64,000 nt of DNA, taken from Ehretia macrophylla. Taxonomy: Eukaryota; Streptophyta; Magnoliopsida; Boraginales; Ehretiaceae. The position numbers and the translations under genes were made by a program. Positions 52,395 through 64,000 of this stretch are shown in pieces. The stretch is from the NCBI GenBank assembly GCA_037974665.1, contig CM075772.1:44110552-44174551 (forward strand). Direction: 5' to 3'. Position 1 is the first letter of the stretch. Every line of letters starts with the position of its first letter. The notes beneath the pieces were generated by a model. That model was not told the origin of the DNA. It saw only the letters and a program-made list of their open reading frames with translations, and searched no databases.

Positions 52395-53764
52395 CCTTCA
52401 AACAATTTAGATGAAATCTACAATTACTACTTTGAGATACTATGAGAAAACGCAATGCCAAGTGCTATTTATAGAAACTAGGTCATTAGATGAGAAGATT
52501 GATAGCTTGGTGAGCGTATGGAGACAACTCTTCATTTTTTACAAGGGTCAATATATCAACGAATTGTTCGTTGACACGTGTTTGTGTACCATTGGACTTT
52601 GATGGGTCAAATAATTGGGGACAGTTAGTTTTTTATTGTTTGGAGATTTAGAAGTTGTTGTGTCCATATCTTTTGCACAACGGGGCCCTATCAGTTCTTA
52701 CCACATTCTGCCCCGTGGTAGCCTATAAGATGTTCTCATAGTACTCATGACAAGATTAATCAATGGTCCATATGACAACCCATGATGGAGTTGATGTTAT
52801 TGACGGAACTTCACGACATTTACGAAAGTTTAAAAAATTGTTATAAGAAACACATTAATTATTAGAAAGAATAATAAAAAAGTGTTTTCCTTGGAAACGT
52901 AAATGTACATATGTCAATATGTGAAATCATTGTCCACATGCATTGTGCATGCTAACACAATGCATGCAAAACAGGTGTTTCTCCATTCCTATGCCAAAAG
53001 AAGCCCCTATCATTTCATTATATTATGCCATGTGGTTCGTGGGCACGTGGACACTACCAATTGGTCTTCTATCTGTGAAATAATTGGTGACAGGGTGTGC
53101 TTGGTATTTTGGAGATGGTGAAGTTCCTAAAGCCAACTCCCTTGGAAGACGTGTCCTTGCAAGTTTGGACTATTTTATGGAGAGATTGTCGCGTATAACA
53201 TATTCTTATCGTACATTTCATTTCTCGTGAACAAAAAAGTCATGGTGATGGGACTTGGCGGCATTGATATTTACAATTTGAACATATTATATTTATGTAC
53301 AATTACATTATTTAATTATTTGTTTAATTGAATACTTTTAATACTTTAAAAACTATTTAAATTATTATGTTTATATAATTAATTACATAATATTTATGGA
53401 TCATTAAAATTATCCTAACTTGTATATCTTTCACATTATATACATATCTCATCTTACATGAGAACTAATTCATAAAAATAATCAGTTTACTAATATTTAA
53501 TAATTTAAGAAGTAATAAAAAACTCTTTTTGTAGACAGCCTATGGTGTGTCAGGTTTTTGGAGACGAAATTGGTCATCTAAAAAATGAAAGTAAAGTTAA
53601 CATTTGCTTAAAAAAAATAATTAGTATGGAAAAAAAATGCCAAAAAAAAAATTATCAAAACAAAAAGAAAAAGTTTAAAAAACAAACTACTAGCTAATTA
53701 ATATAATTATTTTGATGAAAATATGAAAAAAATTCAAAAAAAAAGGAGGAAACGGACCTGTTGG

Positions 53765-54735
53765 TCCGTCTCTTATATATAATCCAATGGGCAAGGCCCA
53801 TTGGATGCACAAATAGTCCTTCTGTGAGAAGAAGAGAAATTAGCTAAGCCACAAAAAAATATATATATATATGTCACCTAATCTTCGTTATAAATAAATA
53901 CATTATATGAAAAAAAAGTGGCAAAAAATTATAAATTAAACAAAAAGAAAAAGGTGGAAAAAAACAAAGTAATAGCTAATTAATATAATTTTTTTGAAGA
54001 AAATATGAAAATACATATTAATTAAAAGAATTCAAAATTTTAAGATAATAACCACAAAAAAGTTTAAAAAACTAAATTATTTATATGCGTTATTAATAAA
54101 ATTATTTCCAAGAAAATATTAAAATGAAAAATAAATAAACAAGAAAAAATTTTAGAGCTAATAAACAAAAAAACGTTAAAAAAAATAATATCTGATAAAT
54201 TTTTTGATGAATTTATTAATATATTCATTACTTAAAGAATTATTGAAGTTGCATTGAAAACAAAAAAATAAAATAAAAAAAACAAAGTAATAACATATTA
54301 AACATACAAATTATGTTGCAAAAATTTAAAAATAAATTAATATAGAAAAATAAAATGTAAGATAATAAACAAAAAAATTTAATATTATAAAAATGAAACA
54401 AATATATATTTAATTAATACAAAAATTATGATGAAAAAAAATTAAAACAAATGAATCATGAAAATTAAACAATAAGCCAAAAACAAAAAAATATATATAT
54501 ATAAAATAAAAAAATAAAAAAAAAGATACCCAAATTAAATCCAATGGGCGAGGCCCATTGGTAACGCCTATGGGCCTCCCCATTGGTTATTGGGCAGCGG
54601 CCCAGTATCATGCTGGGCCGCTGCCCATAGGTAATAAAAAAAAAAAAGAGGAAATTAAACCAATGGGCCTCCCCATTGGTTTCTGGGTGGCGGCCCAGTA
54701 TCATGCTGGGCCGCTGCCTAGAAAATAATAATAAT
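53765..54735. repeat. Hairpin-forming inverted repeats in the CACTA interior
   Basis: Two adjacent units, around 54541-54632 and 54655-54722, each contain CCAATGGGC...GCCCATTGG and a TGGGCAGCGGCCCAG stem with a 7-base TATCATG loop. In the first unit the 15-bp stem (54591-54605 with 54613-54627) is perfect. A related CCAATGGGC inverted pair is at 53788-53810. The GC-rich hairpins are separated by A-rich DNA. Confidence 0.85.
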
Positions 54736-54754
54736 AATAATAATATTACTTATT

Positions 54755-54839
54755 TCGGTGAGGGCCCACCGCTGCTGGGCCCTCGCCGAATTTGGGTTCA
54801 AATCGAGGGCAGCAGCTGCTGCCCTCGATTTGAAACCCA
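54755..54839. repeat. Two large palindromes
   Basis: 54755-54790 pairs TTCGGTGAGGGCCCA with TGGGCCCTCGCCGAA. 54791-54839 is a 49-bp near-perfect palindrome centred on GGGCAGCAGCTGCTGCCC, with arms of 24 and 25 bases that differ by one extra A. Confidence 0.9.
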
Positions 54840-54852
54840 AAACACAAAAAAA

Positions 54853-54966
54853 AACCCCCCTTGCCCTCTTCAGCGATAGCGCCCCCCACCCCCCACCCCC
54901 CTCCACCCCTCCCCTACCCCCTAAACCCTACCCCGTAACCACCCCCCACCCCCGCGCGCACGCGCG
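54853..54966 (-). repeat. C-rich tract (G-quadruplex potential on the minus strand)
   Basis: More than ten runs of three to six C occur within about 115 bp, ending in an alternating CGCGCGCACGCGCGC stretch. In AT-rich surroundings this is exceptional composition. Confidence 0.85.
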
Positions 54967-54999
54967 CAGTACAGGTAATAGTTCTGTTTTTTTTTTTTT

Positions 55000-56764
55000 T
55001 TAAGATATTTACATATATCTATCCTATATCTATATGTATGTATATACATTATGTACTTTTACATTTTATACATGTTTTAATGTATATATATGCATTTATT
55101 TATTTATTTATTTTTCGTAATATGTAGTGTTTAATTTTTTTGTATTTATGTTCTAAATTTGAATATTTTTTTCTATTTTTTTTTTAGATTTTTAAAATGA
55201 TGAATTTATAAAGAAAATTCATATATAATTATTTATTGTCAATTTTCGGAATTAAAAAATGGCATATATTTAAAAATTCGAAAATTTATTTTGGGTTTTT
55301 CATATTTAGGTTATTAAATTAATTTATTTTAATATTCATTTTTTAAAGAATTATTAGTTTAATTTGGTGTGTTTGTTTTGATGATCGTTAGGTTTGGGGC
55401 ATCCATACAAGCTTGCAACGCTTAAACTTTCCATAGGCTCAGGTTAGTGTTTTTATTGATATAGTAATATGTTGAACAATATAGTATTTTGGCCTTATAA
55501 TTTCGTTTCATAAAATGTATGATATTGTGGTGTTTTTTGTTATATTCATGTTTAATAAATTGTGTAAATTGAGCCGTTGTGTTATTGTGAAGATGGATGT
55601 TTGTGTAAGTGGATGAAGGGGTGTGTTGCTCTTTGTAGATGCATTAAAATATTAAGGACTAATTTGAATTTTATATAAAAATAGTAGAGACTAAATTAAA
55701 ATTTTTGAAAAATAACAGGGACCATTTTTCTTTTTTGAAATTGCACTATTAAGGCAATTTGTGTCATCAAAGTCCTTTAAGAAAATTCATTTTTTTTTGT
55801 CTTCTAAATAATGATGTTAACGGAAAAGATTGACAAAACAAATACTAAGAAATTCTAAGAACAATGTTGATCATGTGTTGGTAATGCTTACTAGAAGTGA
55901 AAAATTAATGTATTCTTCATCTAGATCAGTTATCTAGAGATCGAAGTTTTACTAGTACTCTACCATCTTAAAAGGAAGAATCTGGCTGAGGAGAGATGCA
56001 GAGAACCTGGCTATCTCTTGTTTCTTTATCCCTAGATAAAAAGTAGTGTACTTGGGATGAACCTAGTTTATCATCTTGAAATTTTGAATGAGTTGAGTAA
56101 CGTCACGGAGCAAATCGTCCTTACTTGGTCTTTTTTTAAGTGTTTGAATCGAAATATTTAGACGAAAAGTAATTAATTGTATCAACTTAAGAAAGGTAAA
56201 CACCATGTAGAAGACATAACTAAATTAAATTAAACCTTATTTCATGGAGTAGGATAACGATAAATGTTTTGAGTTATCTCCTATATTAGCCAGAGTTAGA
56301 GAAGACTAATTGCAAAAACTTGTTAGACATTTATTCTACTTTCTTCTCTTCTCTTATATACACACATTGGCAGTCTATAATGTAATCAATCATCAAGCTA
56401 CTATTTATCCATCACAAACATCACCGTCTTGATGTTCATATAGATAATCTCTCAACTATCAAGCATGACAAAAATGTCAACTTTTCTTGTTGTAGGTAGA
56501 ATTGAGAATTTAAGAAAGCATAATATAACAAATAACTTCTCACAGATAAAGACCAGATCAACAGAGAGAGGAGAGACAACTGAGAGAAGAAAAAGATGCC
56601 TCTAGATGAGGAAAATTATTGGGCATGTATGTTATCTAATCTGTCATCTCAAATTTTGTCTGGTTGTTCAAAACCAGCTGTAAACTAACTTCCAACCTTT
56701 AACATGAGAGTATGATAAGTTAAAGTATTTTAGAAGTAAATAAAGCTAACTAAGTTGGGCAATA
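55000..56764. other. CACTA interior without readable genes
   Basis: AT-rich sequence. 55650-55735 contains short 'aatagtagagactaaatt' segments resembling the foldback MITE units at 24.9 and 31.6 kb. No TNP2 catalytic part could be read. Confidence 0.4.
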
Positions 56765-57298
56765 CTATAAGTGAATGATAGAGGTGTGAAATACTATGGC
56801 AAGTGTAGTTTGGTTGAAGTGAATGTGAAGAGAAAGTACCCCAAATATGAACCATTTGTATTGGCTGCCCAAGCTCAGCAAGTGTATTATTGTAGATATC
56901 CAGGGGCGAAGGGGAACCGTAAAAATTGGCAAGCAGTAGTTAAAGTACGCCCTAGAAATATCTATGCCATGCCTGAAAAGGAAAGAGTAGTGGAACAAAG
57001 AACAAGTTTCCAGTCTGATAAGATGCATGTGCCCGTAAGAGAACAGAATGAAAGTAATTTGCCAACAATCCGTCGTGATTCGGGTGAGAACAACGAAATA
57101 TTGGAAGATGATCCAAATGACATCCATGGTCAGCTTATCATTGAACAAAATGAGGAAGAAGAACATGAACGAGACGAAGAGGAATATGATGATGAGACTG
57201 AAGATGAAGAGGAGTATGAAGATGCTACTGAAGATGACAACGGTGATGATAATGGTGGTGATGATGATGAAAATAGTGATGAAGATGCTGAATATTAG
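56765..57298 (+). pseudogene. CACTA TNP2-type transposase, C-terminal part (DUF4216 region)
   Basis: TNP2/TNPD is the catalytic transposase of CACTA elements. The frame reads NDRGVKYYGKCSLVEVNVKR, then KYEPFVLAAQAQQVYYCRYP and WQAVVKVRPRNIY, matching the DUF4216 region that precedes the C-terminus. The last 65 residues are strongly acidic (Glu/Asp runs), as is usual for these tails, and end at TAG 57296-57298. The first residues start mid-domain with no upstream exon, so the catalytic DDE region is absent. About 175 codons of a protein of more than 700 remain. Confidence 0.85.
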
Positions 57299-57457
57299 TC
57301 TTTGGTAAAGATAGATAGTAGTTGGAATAACTTATGATATTTTGTGTTATCGCAACTGATGTAACATTAGATTTTTAATAGACATTCCTTTTGCTTGTAA
57401 GATATGAACTTAACTAATATATTAAGTGAACTATAACTAAGTTGTGTTAAATTTTAG

Positions 57458-58938
57458 ATGGGAGGTGGTAACGATAATGACCCCAAGGGCAAAAAAATTA
57501 AATTGACGGATTTCTTAGGAAGGCGCAAAGAACGTGGGCAAGGGACAAACACATCGACAGGTTAGTAATGTATACAATATTATTAATTTTACTCAATTAA
57601 AATTAATACTTCCGATTTCTATGTTCTGTATCATAGTTGACAAGTTTGTATGGTTTACAGGTACAGGGCAGCCATCATATGGTCGCCGACAAACACATGG
57701 TCAAAGTCTGAGTGTTCGCCATTCCATAGGTGAACATGGTGTAACATTGCATAACTCCAGTTCAGCCTCTATTGGTACGGAGTAGCGGGTGGCAGACACT
57801 CCACTTCCACAACAGGTAATGCCTCGTGAACGTTCACGTTCATCCGGAGCTCCCGTTGACCATGTAACTGGTCATACTAGTCCAAACATTCCACATCACC
57901 CTCACATAACGGATACCCAAACCACTACCTCATCCGGATTGCAACAAGGTTTTGATGATCTACATGTTAAGAGGGATGGCACTCCTGTACATGGTGACAC
58001 ACAATGTCACCCGATGGCTGAGTCATCGAGAGCTGCAGAAGATCGAGCTGATGGCATTCCAGACTGGATAACATATGGATTCTCAACTATGGAAGAATTT
58101 TCAACATGGGCCACTGATTCACGCAAGCATCTTAAAGTTAAAGGTGCTGGGTAAGTAGAATTATTCATTAACAATATATCTATATAGTGAAAGTTAAGTT
58201 TCATACCATATAACACAACAATTTCTTTTATAATTTGTAGATGGGATCCATATAACGCGATCAGAGATATTAGGAAATCACTACATGCAGCCTATTTAGA
58301 GCCTTGGACAACTTGGGGAGAGATTCCACCCGATGTGAAGGATAAATTTTTTGATTACTTTAAGGTTTGAAAAACGCATTCAATTTATATATTATATAAA
58401 CATATTATGTACTTGAGATATATATCATATGTACATCATATATTTTTATTATATGATTCACAGAGGATGTACAAGTGGTATCTCTGCGATGAAGCAACCG
58501 TTGCCGAGAGGTTTAGCTTTTTCGGGCAAACATGCGTAACTGATAACTTAAGCAAAGCGCGTAAACAAAATAAGAAGCCATCGTGGCTCTCGTAGGATGT
58601 ATGGGATAGAATGAAAGTGGTGTGGAGTAGCCAAGCATGGCAGAACAAATTCAAAAGAAACTCTGATAATAGAAAGAAAAATCCATATACGCATCATTTG
58701 GGATGTATCCCCGGACACGAATGGGCAAGGAGGATGGTAAGAATAAAGCTGACTGTATTGCTATAAGTGATGAATAATGAACAATATTATCTTGTTCATT
58801 ACATGTCGAGCTATCTGTTTTGGTGTTTATGTAGGCCGAAGAACGCGGGGATGAAGTGACATTTGTTGATGTTTTCAACAAAGCTCATCGGAAGGGTGGT
58901 GATAGACCATACACAGACGCACGTGCTGAACAGACAGT
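57458..58938 (+). pseudogene. CACTA second gene (TNPA-like, Ptta/En/Spm family), five exons
   Basis: This family provides the DNA-binding partner of TNP2. Proposed exons with GT/AG borders are 57458-57560 (MGGGNDNDPKGKKIKLTDFL), 57661-58150, 58241-58364 (WDPYNAIRDIRKSLHAAYLE, TWGEIPPDVKDKFF), 58464-58736 (WDRMKVVWSSQAWQNKFKR) and 58835-58938 (EVTFVDVFNKAHRKG, YTDARAEQTV). The last three match the plant transposase Ptta/En/Spm domain. Phases agree throughout. Two in-frame TAG codons (57783-57785 and 58593-58595, the latter where the family has Trp-x-x-Gln-Asp-Val-Trp) are the only visible breaks. The 3' exons are missing. Confidence 0.85.
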
Positions 58939-59156
58939 GGTAAGCTAGTTTATTTAATCTTTAGAACGTTGATGATTGATATACATAGAGTTTATACAAA
59001 TATTTTATCCACACTGACGATGAAGAACTCGTATTCGCTCACAAATTTGTTAAATTGTTGATTACACCCATAATTATGTGAAATGTGATGATGCCAAGTA
59101 CATGATTGAACTTAGGTTAGTGTGTTGAATGGAAAAAACTTCTATAATCTGGCATG

Positions 59157-59373
59157 ATTGTTTGAAACTAAGAATGACAAGTACTCTAATAGGACAAAGT
59201 ATATTGAGTTGAAGTACCTGATCATCAGAGAAAGAGTCCAAAAACATCAAGTATCAATTGAAAATATCAGTACTACTTCTATGATTGCTGACCCATTGAC
59301 CAAGGGATTGTCTCGCAAGGCTTACAAGGAACATGTTATTAAGATGGGTCTTTTAAGCAATCCAGAATTGTGA
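59157..59373 (+). pseudogene. Copia-C RNase H C-terminal fragment
   Basis: The frame reads ETKNDKYSNRTKYIELKYLI, IRERVQKHQVSIENIST, then MIADPLTKGLSRKAYKEHVI and KMGL. This is the tail of copia RNase H, with a characteristic ADPLTKGL motif. It ends with a TGA and is followed by a non-coding 3' region. Upstream pol sequence is missing because the element joins CACTA DNA around 58940-59150. Confidence 0.88.
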
Positions 59374-59778
59374 TAATTGTATTGATACATATGCGCACTT
59401 ATGTTATATGTTTCTGTCTTTTCTGTTCGTCAATTATGTATGTATCTCTTATCGTTATTTGATGAATAGAAATTGTCCTAACAAGACAAATTACAGGGAT
59501 TATTATTACATATAAGATTGTGTTAGTAAAGGTTGTCAATATTGTAGTACATGGAAGGGAGTATAACATATAAGTCATACAACCGCTATGACTCATATTG
59601 CTAACTTAAGCTAATTACAATATTACAGTATCATTTAATTGGTTTATTAACATTTTTTTTAAAACTAAAACTACGTGATCACGTGTCAAAGTCTTTTTGG
59701 TATAAGTCCAAGTGAGTCAAAAATTATGTTTTAATATAATATATATTTATTGATAAATCTTAACCGGTTTAATGGTCC

Positions 59779-59790
59779 AAGTGGGAGAAT
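59779..59790 (+). other. Copia-C polypurine tract
   Basis: AAGTGGGAGAAT sits immediately upstream of the presumed LTR, as in other copia elements including Copia-B. Confidence 0.75.
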
Positions 59791-60336
59791 ATAAGCATGA
59801 TCTCCATTTTTGGTGGCCCACTAACCTTGTTTTCTATAATATTTTTTAACTTGGACTTATCATTAAGTTATGTTGATAATTAAGTTAACCAATTAAATGA
59901 TGATATTGATTAGACTACTACTCCACTACATGGGATTTATGGACCATGGTGGATGTTATTTATTTCCATTATTGATGGTCTAACATAGTGGAAGTAGTGG
60001 GTTCTTTTAATGCAAGTAGTGGGTTCCCTTAATGCCTTAATGAGTGATATTATGGCATAGTTAGTGGGGTAGTTCTTGACCTTCTTCTCTCCTCTATAAA
60101 AGGCATCAAATATGTAGAATTAGTGTGAAATTTTGCAAGACTATATTTGATACACTACATACACCTTATCTCATCTCTAAAGTTTGGTGTCGAGTTAGAG
60201 ATAGAGAGAAGAAGAGAGTTAGGATCTCTTTCGCAGTATTTTTCTAATTAAATTATGGCTAACAACGGTATGTCATTTTCGATCCTTTTAAAATTTATTT
60301 TCGCATTACTAAAATATTATGACGTTTATTCTTTCA
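59790..60336 (+). repeat. Copia-C 3' LTR
   Basis: It begins TATAAGC (a likely mutated TG) after the purine tract and ends TTTCA at the junction with the duplicated block. The length is about 547 bp. It contains a TATA box. The right boundary is set by comparison with 5893, where the block has no LTR. Confidence 0.7.
60095..60102 (+). promoter_or_regulatory. TATA box in the Copia-C LTR
   Basis: TATAAAAG lies about 240 bp before the LTR end, in the usual position for the retrotransposon promoter. Confidence 0.6.
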
Positions 60337-63300
60337 TAAACTCAATATTGATGGTAGCATCCACCATTCAAATTATGGAAAAGCCAGAGGTGGTGGTATT
60401 TGAGAGCTTTCAAAACATAAATTTTTGCGGTAAAGGCATTTGAGAGCTTTGGGTGGAAATCGACGCGAAAGGGGTTGTCTTCTCTATTCAAAGAGATACA
60501 ATTGGAACATGGGAAACTTGTTATGAAATCAGTTTGGCAAAAAAAGACTATTAAAGGACCGTGGAGCTTCTATCACCCAATTTTTTTTGAGAAGGCAATC
60601 AACCTGAGGACTTGCGTTATGGAATCTCTGAGAGCTATTGCGTTTTGCACTTCCTCAATTTAGATTTTAATTTGGAATTGTAATCCTTTTTGTGCTTCTC
60701 TTGTGTAATCCTTGTTTTATGATTGTTTTGTGTTCTTGGTGGAAAGATTGGAACCCCTCTTTCCATTTAACAATTCTATTAAGAGGTTTTTGGTTAGGAT
60801 CGTTTTTGTAATGAAAAGGCAATATGTGCCTTCTACTAGAGTAATATTGATGGTGGGGTAGCCGGTAAGAACTAAGTCCTCCTCCATCTTTGTACTATTA
60901 TTTTGGTTAATTAATAAAACCCCGGAGATGGCCTCCCCTCTTTTGCAAAAAGAAGAAAAAGGAAAAGTTCTTTGCTTTTGAACTCAAATCAATCAACATT
61001 CATAATAGAAGTTCAATCTTTAACCTAAACTCGCATGCTTAACTCATAGAAACAAAAAGGTAATCTCCAGACCTTTTAGCTCGTCCAATAAAATCTATAA
61101 ATCTTTAATTAATTAGAATCAATTCACACATATACCTAAAACTCAATCCTTTTCAACTATACTCTTGGTTGTCTAAACAAAGAACTACACTATATTGTCC
61201 CCACCGCATCAAATTTACACAAACCCGATATTGATATCATATCATAGGTTTCCTTGTTACAAAATATTCAAGTAACCCCTCAGGGTTTAGCTAATATAAC
61301 TAACAAAGATTCAATTTCTAATTGAAATTCACATTTCTACTACTTCAATTTTTTTTTAATTACTTTTGTTTGGCAAGAATGAAGTTTCAAGGCTTGTCAA
61401 ATTTAGAGCAAACAAAGATTCATTCTTTAATCAAATTCAAATTCAATTATTCTATTTTTTATTAATTTATTATTCTTATTCCACAAAAAGTGAACTAATT
61501 AATTAACATCAACAGTGAAAATATCCATTAGAAAATAAATAATACAAAAATCAATATTTAAACTAAAATTCATTTTTTTTATACTTCTCAACATGATTTA
61601 TAGCAAAAAAAAGAATGAAATATACCTTAGAAGCAAATAGTGATGTTGCACGCTCCCTCGCAGCTAACAGAATCATGGCGTCTTTGAAGCAAAATATATA
61701 GCATTTAAAATAATTTAAATGGTGCAACGAAATATGCATGTATCTGTTTATGGCTAAGTATACAAATAATTAGGATATACATGCATATTTAACAATTAAA
61801 TATATATATTTAACACAGCTTCTTTGAAATACCTATTGTAGCGTAGAAACCGGTATAGGAAGTTGATGATGTCCAAGCTCTCAAATGTGAAGCCTCCAAA
61901 AGTTTTCACAAGAGATCCAATCCTAGCTAAACAAAACCCCAACAAGAATCTTTGGAGAGAAAATCTATATCTTACTGACAGAAAAAAAAAAAAAAAAAGT
62001 GCTGCTTGTAGCTTCCTAAATTGGGCCATACTCAATCCTATTGGGCTTAGGACTGTGGATTAATTGAACTGTGATTCTATCCAATTCCAATTAGTCCTTT
62101 TTAATTAATTAATTTTAGGACTAGCTGGCTCAATATATACTATTAATTAATTGCATTTTCACTCTTTCTATTTAGTTTATTGAACTCTATTGTTTGTGAC
62201 TTCTTAAGTTCATAGCTACTCGGATGTGGATTATTAAGTAGAATTCTTCTAATTTTATAAATTCTAGAAATCATGAGTGATAACTAGTAATATATCATAA
62301 CTACCCAAATCACGACGCTGTGGAACCAAATGAACCCTTAATTGTAATTAACATGCAATTAATTCATCTCTTTTTATTTGTAGCGAGATTCATTGATAGG
62401 TCAGTCAAATTCACTAATTTAATCATATGACTAGATCTAATTAATCAGTTGTAGAAAATTAAATATGCAACTCCTTCCAACATTCAAACTACCTCAGCCA
62501 AAAATTTCCTAGTTACCAAATTATTAGATTGCATATAGGACTCCAGTTGATTGATTTCATACTGAACATAACATGTCTTCATGTAGGAATGATTCATAAC
62601 CATGGAGCACACGACCAAATTCATGAATAGAACGGGGTCATATTGCATTAGCAAATCATAAAATCGCATACACAAGATAACCATGATGTCTCAAGTCTAA
62701 AGATTAATTACACAATTATAACATATAACAATTATTTATTTACAATAGATCTCCATATAATTTTTTTAGATGGTTGGTCATGTTCAGTAACTTTTTCTCC
62801 AACAAGTATCTATACCTCTGCTATTACAAAATGACACTCATTGTTGCATATTAATCAAGACAACAATCAATATGCCAACTTATTTAGACGAATTAATACT
62901 CAACTAATTTATCCTACAATCAGAAACTTATTCTAGAATCCTTTCATTAATATAACTATGTCTGATACTTACATTCTTAACTCCTTTAAGAAATGGGATC
63001 TATCGAAAAGATTCTAAGGACTAATTTAGATATAATTAACACATTAATTATAAGTTAAACAATAATGAAATTTCCCACTGAATAAATAAATGATACAATT
63101 AGTTATGTGCCAAAATTATATTTAATTGACTTTTAGAGCATATAATCTAATAGTTTTCATGAGTTATATCAGCGTCACATTGGCAAAGGAGCCGATCAAT
63201 TAGTGTGGTTTTGGGAACGCTTTCATGTAGGTTCGCACGCTATATAGTGAACTATGTGGTGCAGCGAATCCTGCAAGGGAAATGCCGCTCTTGGATATAA

Positions 63301-64000
63301 TTTTGGTACACAAAACACAATTTTATTTAGATACATAAACTAATTTACTTTTACCTAAATTCCTTGGTCATTAAGCTTTTAGTATTAACACTATATTAGG
63401 ATTCACTTTTTCAAAGAAACAACAAGGAAGGGAATGGATTAATTCAGGAATTCTTTAATTCCTCTGTTTAGATTTACTCCTGGAGGGAAAGAAAATAAAT
63501 GAAGAGATTAAAATATTTTATGTGGTTAAAAGTTTGCAATCCTCTCAATTTTGAATTTTTTGAAGGAAAAACAAGGACCATAAAAAGTCCACTGACCCGG
63601 TTTGTTCCTTTTGTTACTATTGCTACCAATGATTTCTAACAACCATTCATGTGGAAATCGTGGGGTTATAAGCACTATCTTTCCGCAAAAGAAAGAGAAG
63701 TGAAGTTGGTAGCGTTGTCAAATATAACTTATTACGATAAAAGATTTTAAATTTGAAGTTATGCTATCTAATCATGAATACAATTTGGCACTTGAGTGAT
63801 TTATAGTATATGGTGCAGTGCACTACTACATTGCGTAATTTTTAATCTTATAGTGAATCTAATATAGTCTTACATAGTATGAATTGTTTGTTATGAGGAG
63901 GAAAAAAAAAGAAGTAAAAAAAAAAAAAAAAAAATTCACATTAAACAGTATTGATACATACCACTCTATTTTCATCATATATTTATCAGTTTTTGTATGG
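60336..64000. repeat. Large duplicated block, copy 2 (partner 5893-9610)
   Basis: Collinear with copy 1 to the end of the window. It includes the LINE RNase H/3' UTR relic (60336-60960, reading ELWVEIDAKGVVFSIQ), the TypA intron region and the 2.3-kb non-coding part. The junction on the left is the Copia-C LTR. It continues beyond the window. Confidence 0.9.
60970..61700 (-). pseudogene. TypA/BipA-like relic, copy 2
   Basis: The same antisense exon 2 as copy 1, at about 61626-61682, with the GT donor kept. Relative to copy 1 a one-base insertion shifts the frame after GACNIT, so the ITIASK end is lost. It is non-functional, like copy 1. Confidence 0.6.

Larger units (their letters stand above)
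51010..58938 (+). mobile_element. CACTA (En/Spm) transposon, degraded, right end missing
   Basis: The left terminus CACTACAAGAAAAAACGG at 51010 is the classic CACTA inverted-repeat end. It is followed by subterminal GC-rich repeats, hairpins, a TNP2 C-terminal exon (56765-57298) and a second gene (57458-58938). Gene order and orientation agree with one element. No matching right end is found. Sequence near 59157 belongs to a copia element, so the element is truncated. TNP2 lacks nearly all its N-terminal and catalytic parts, so it cannot move by itself. 51400-53760 holds no recognised gene. Confidence 0.8.

Noticed and set aside
57048..57308. Met/Lys-rich open frame
   Set aside because: It is an out-of-frame shadow of the acidic TNP2 tail.

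Overview
The window is AT-rich, intron-containing nuclear DNA of a flowering plant, most likely a eudicot. The evidence is plant-type Ty1/copia and Ty3/gypsy retrotransposons, L1-type LINEs, hAT, CACTA and Helitron relics, and fragments of plant genes: phloem protein 2, vicilin-like cupin, S-receptor-like kinase, PBP1-type EF-hand protein, TypA/BipA GTPase and ribosomal protein L30. No bacterial-type gene organisation, rRNA or CRISPR was seen. I cannot name the species. No gene here can be called intact with confidence. The best candidate is a short phloem-protein-2-like gene at 34058-34668, which lacks its C-terminal part.

Layout. 1-5867: repeat DNA holding a full-length but broken copia element, Copia-A (1091-5788, LTRs of 210 bp). 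5868-9610: a block whose relative recurs at 60336-64000; it begins with a LINE 3' end and then carries an antisense TypA relic. 10857-13062: a 2.2 kb solo gypsy LTR with a perfect 5-bp target-site duplication. 13537-13846: a broken PBP1-like EF-hand gene. 14984-15115: a tRNA-derived SINE. 16387-20508: two direct copies of a Helitron Rep-domain relic flanking a Sirevirus-like LTR segment, with a Helitron-type 3' end at 22832. 23008-23463: two host gene fragments. 24913-25396: a Mutator-type foldback element with a 9-bp target duplication. 26164-27745: a segment bounded by perfect 41-bp inverted repeats. 28125-28423: TypA exon 1 with a telo-box upstream. 30687-30855: a 28-bp minisatellite.

31-51 kb is a decayed tandem cluster of four phloem-protein-2-like genes (31.5, 34.1, 45.7 and 50.2 kb). 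It has been pulled apart by a young copia element, Copia-B (35093-40264, six LTR substitutions, perfect target duplication), hAT-like elements, LINE pieces and a TRIM (47705-48228). The hAT-like element at 40666-42142 carries pieces of two unrelated host genes, a lectin receptor kinase and a vicilin-like gene. 51010-58938 is the left end and degraded body of a CACTA element. It has an exact nine-unit 31-bp palindromic array, hairpins, a C-rich tract, a TNP2 C-terminus and a five-exon second gene with two in-frame stops. 59157-60336 is the 3' end of a third copia element.

The content is therefore mostly layers of insertions. Several target-site duplications and nesting relations can be read directly and allow a partial order of events. 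Family names come from recognised motifs only. Identity values beyond the LTR pairs I compared by eye were not computed.
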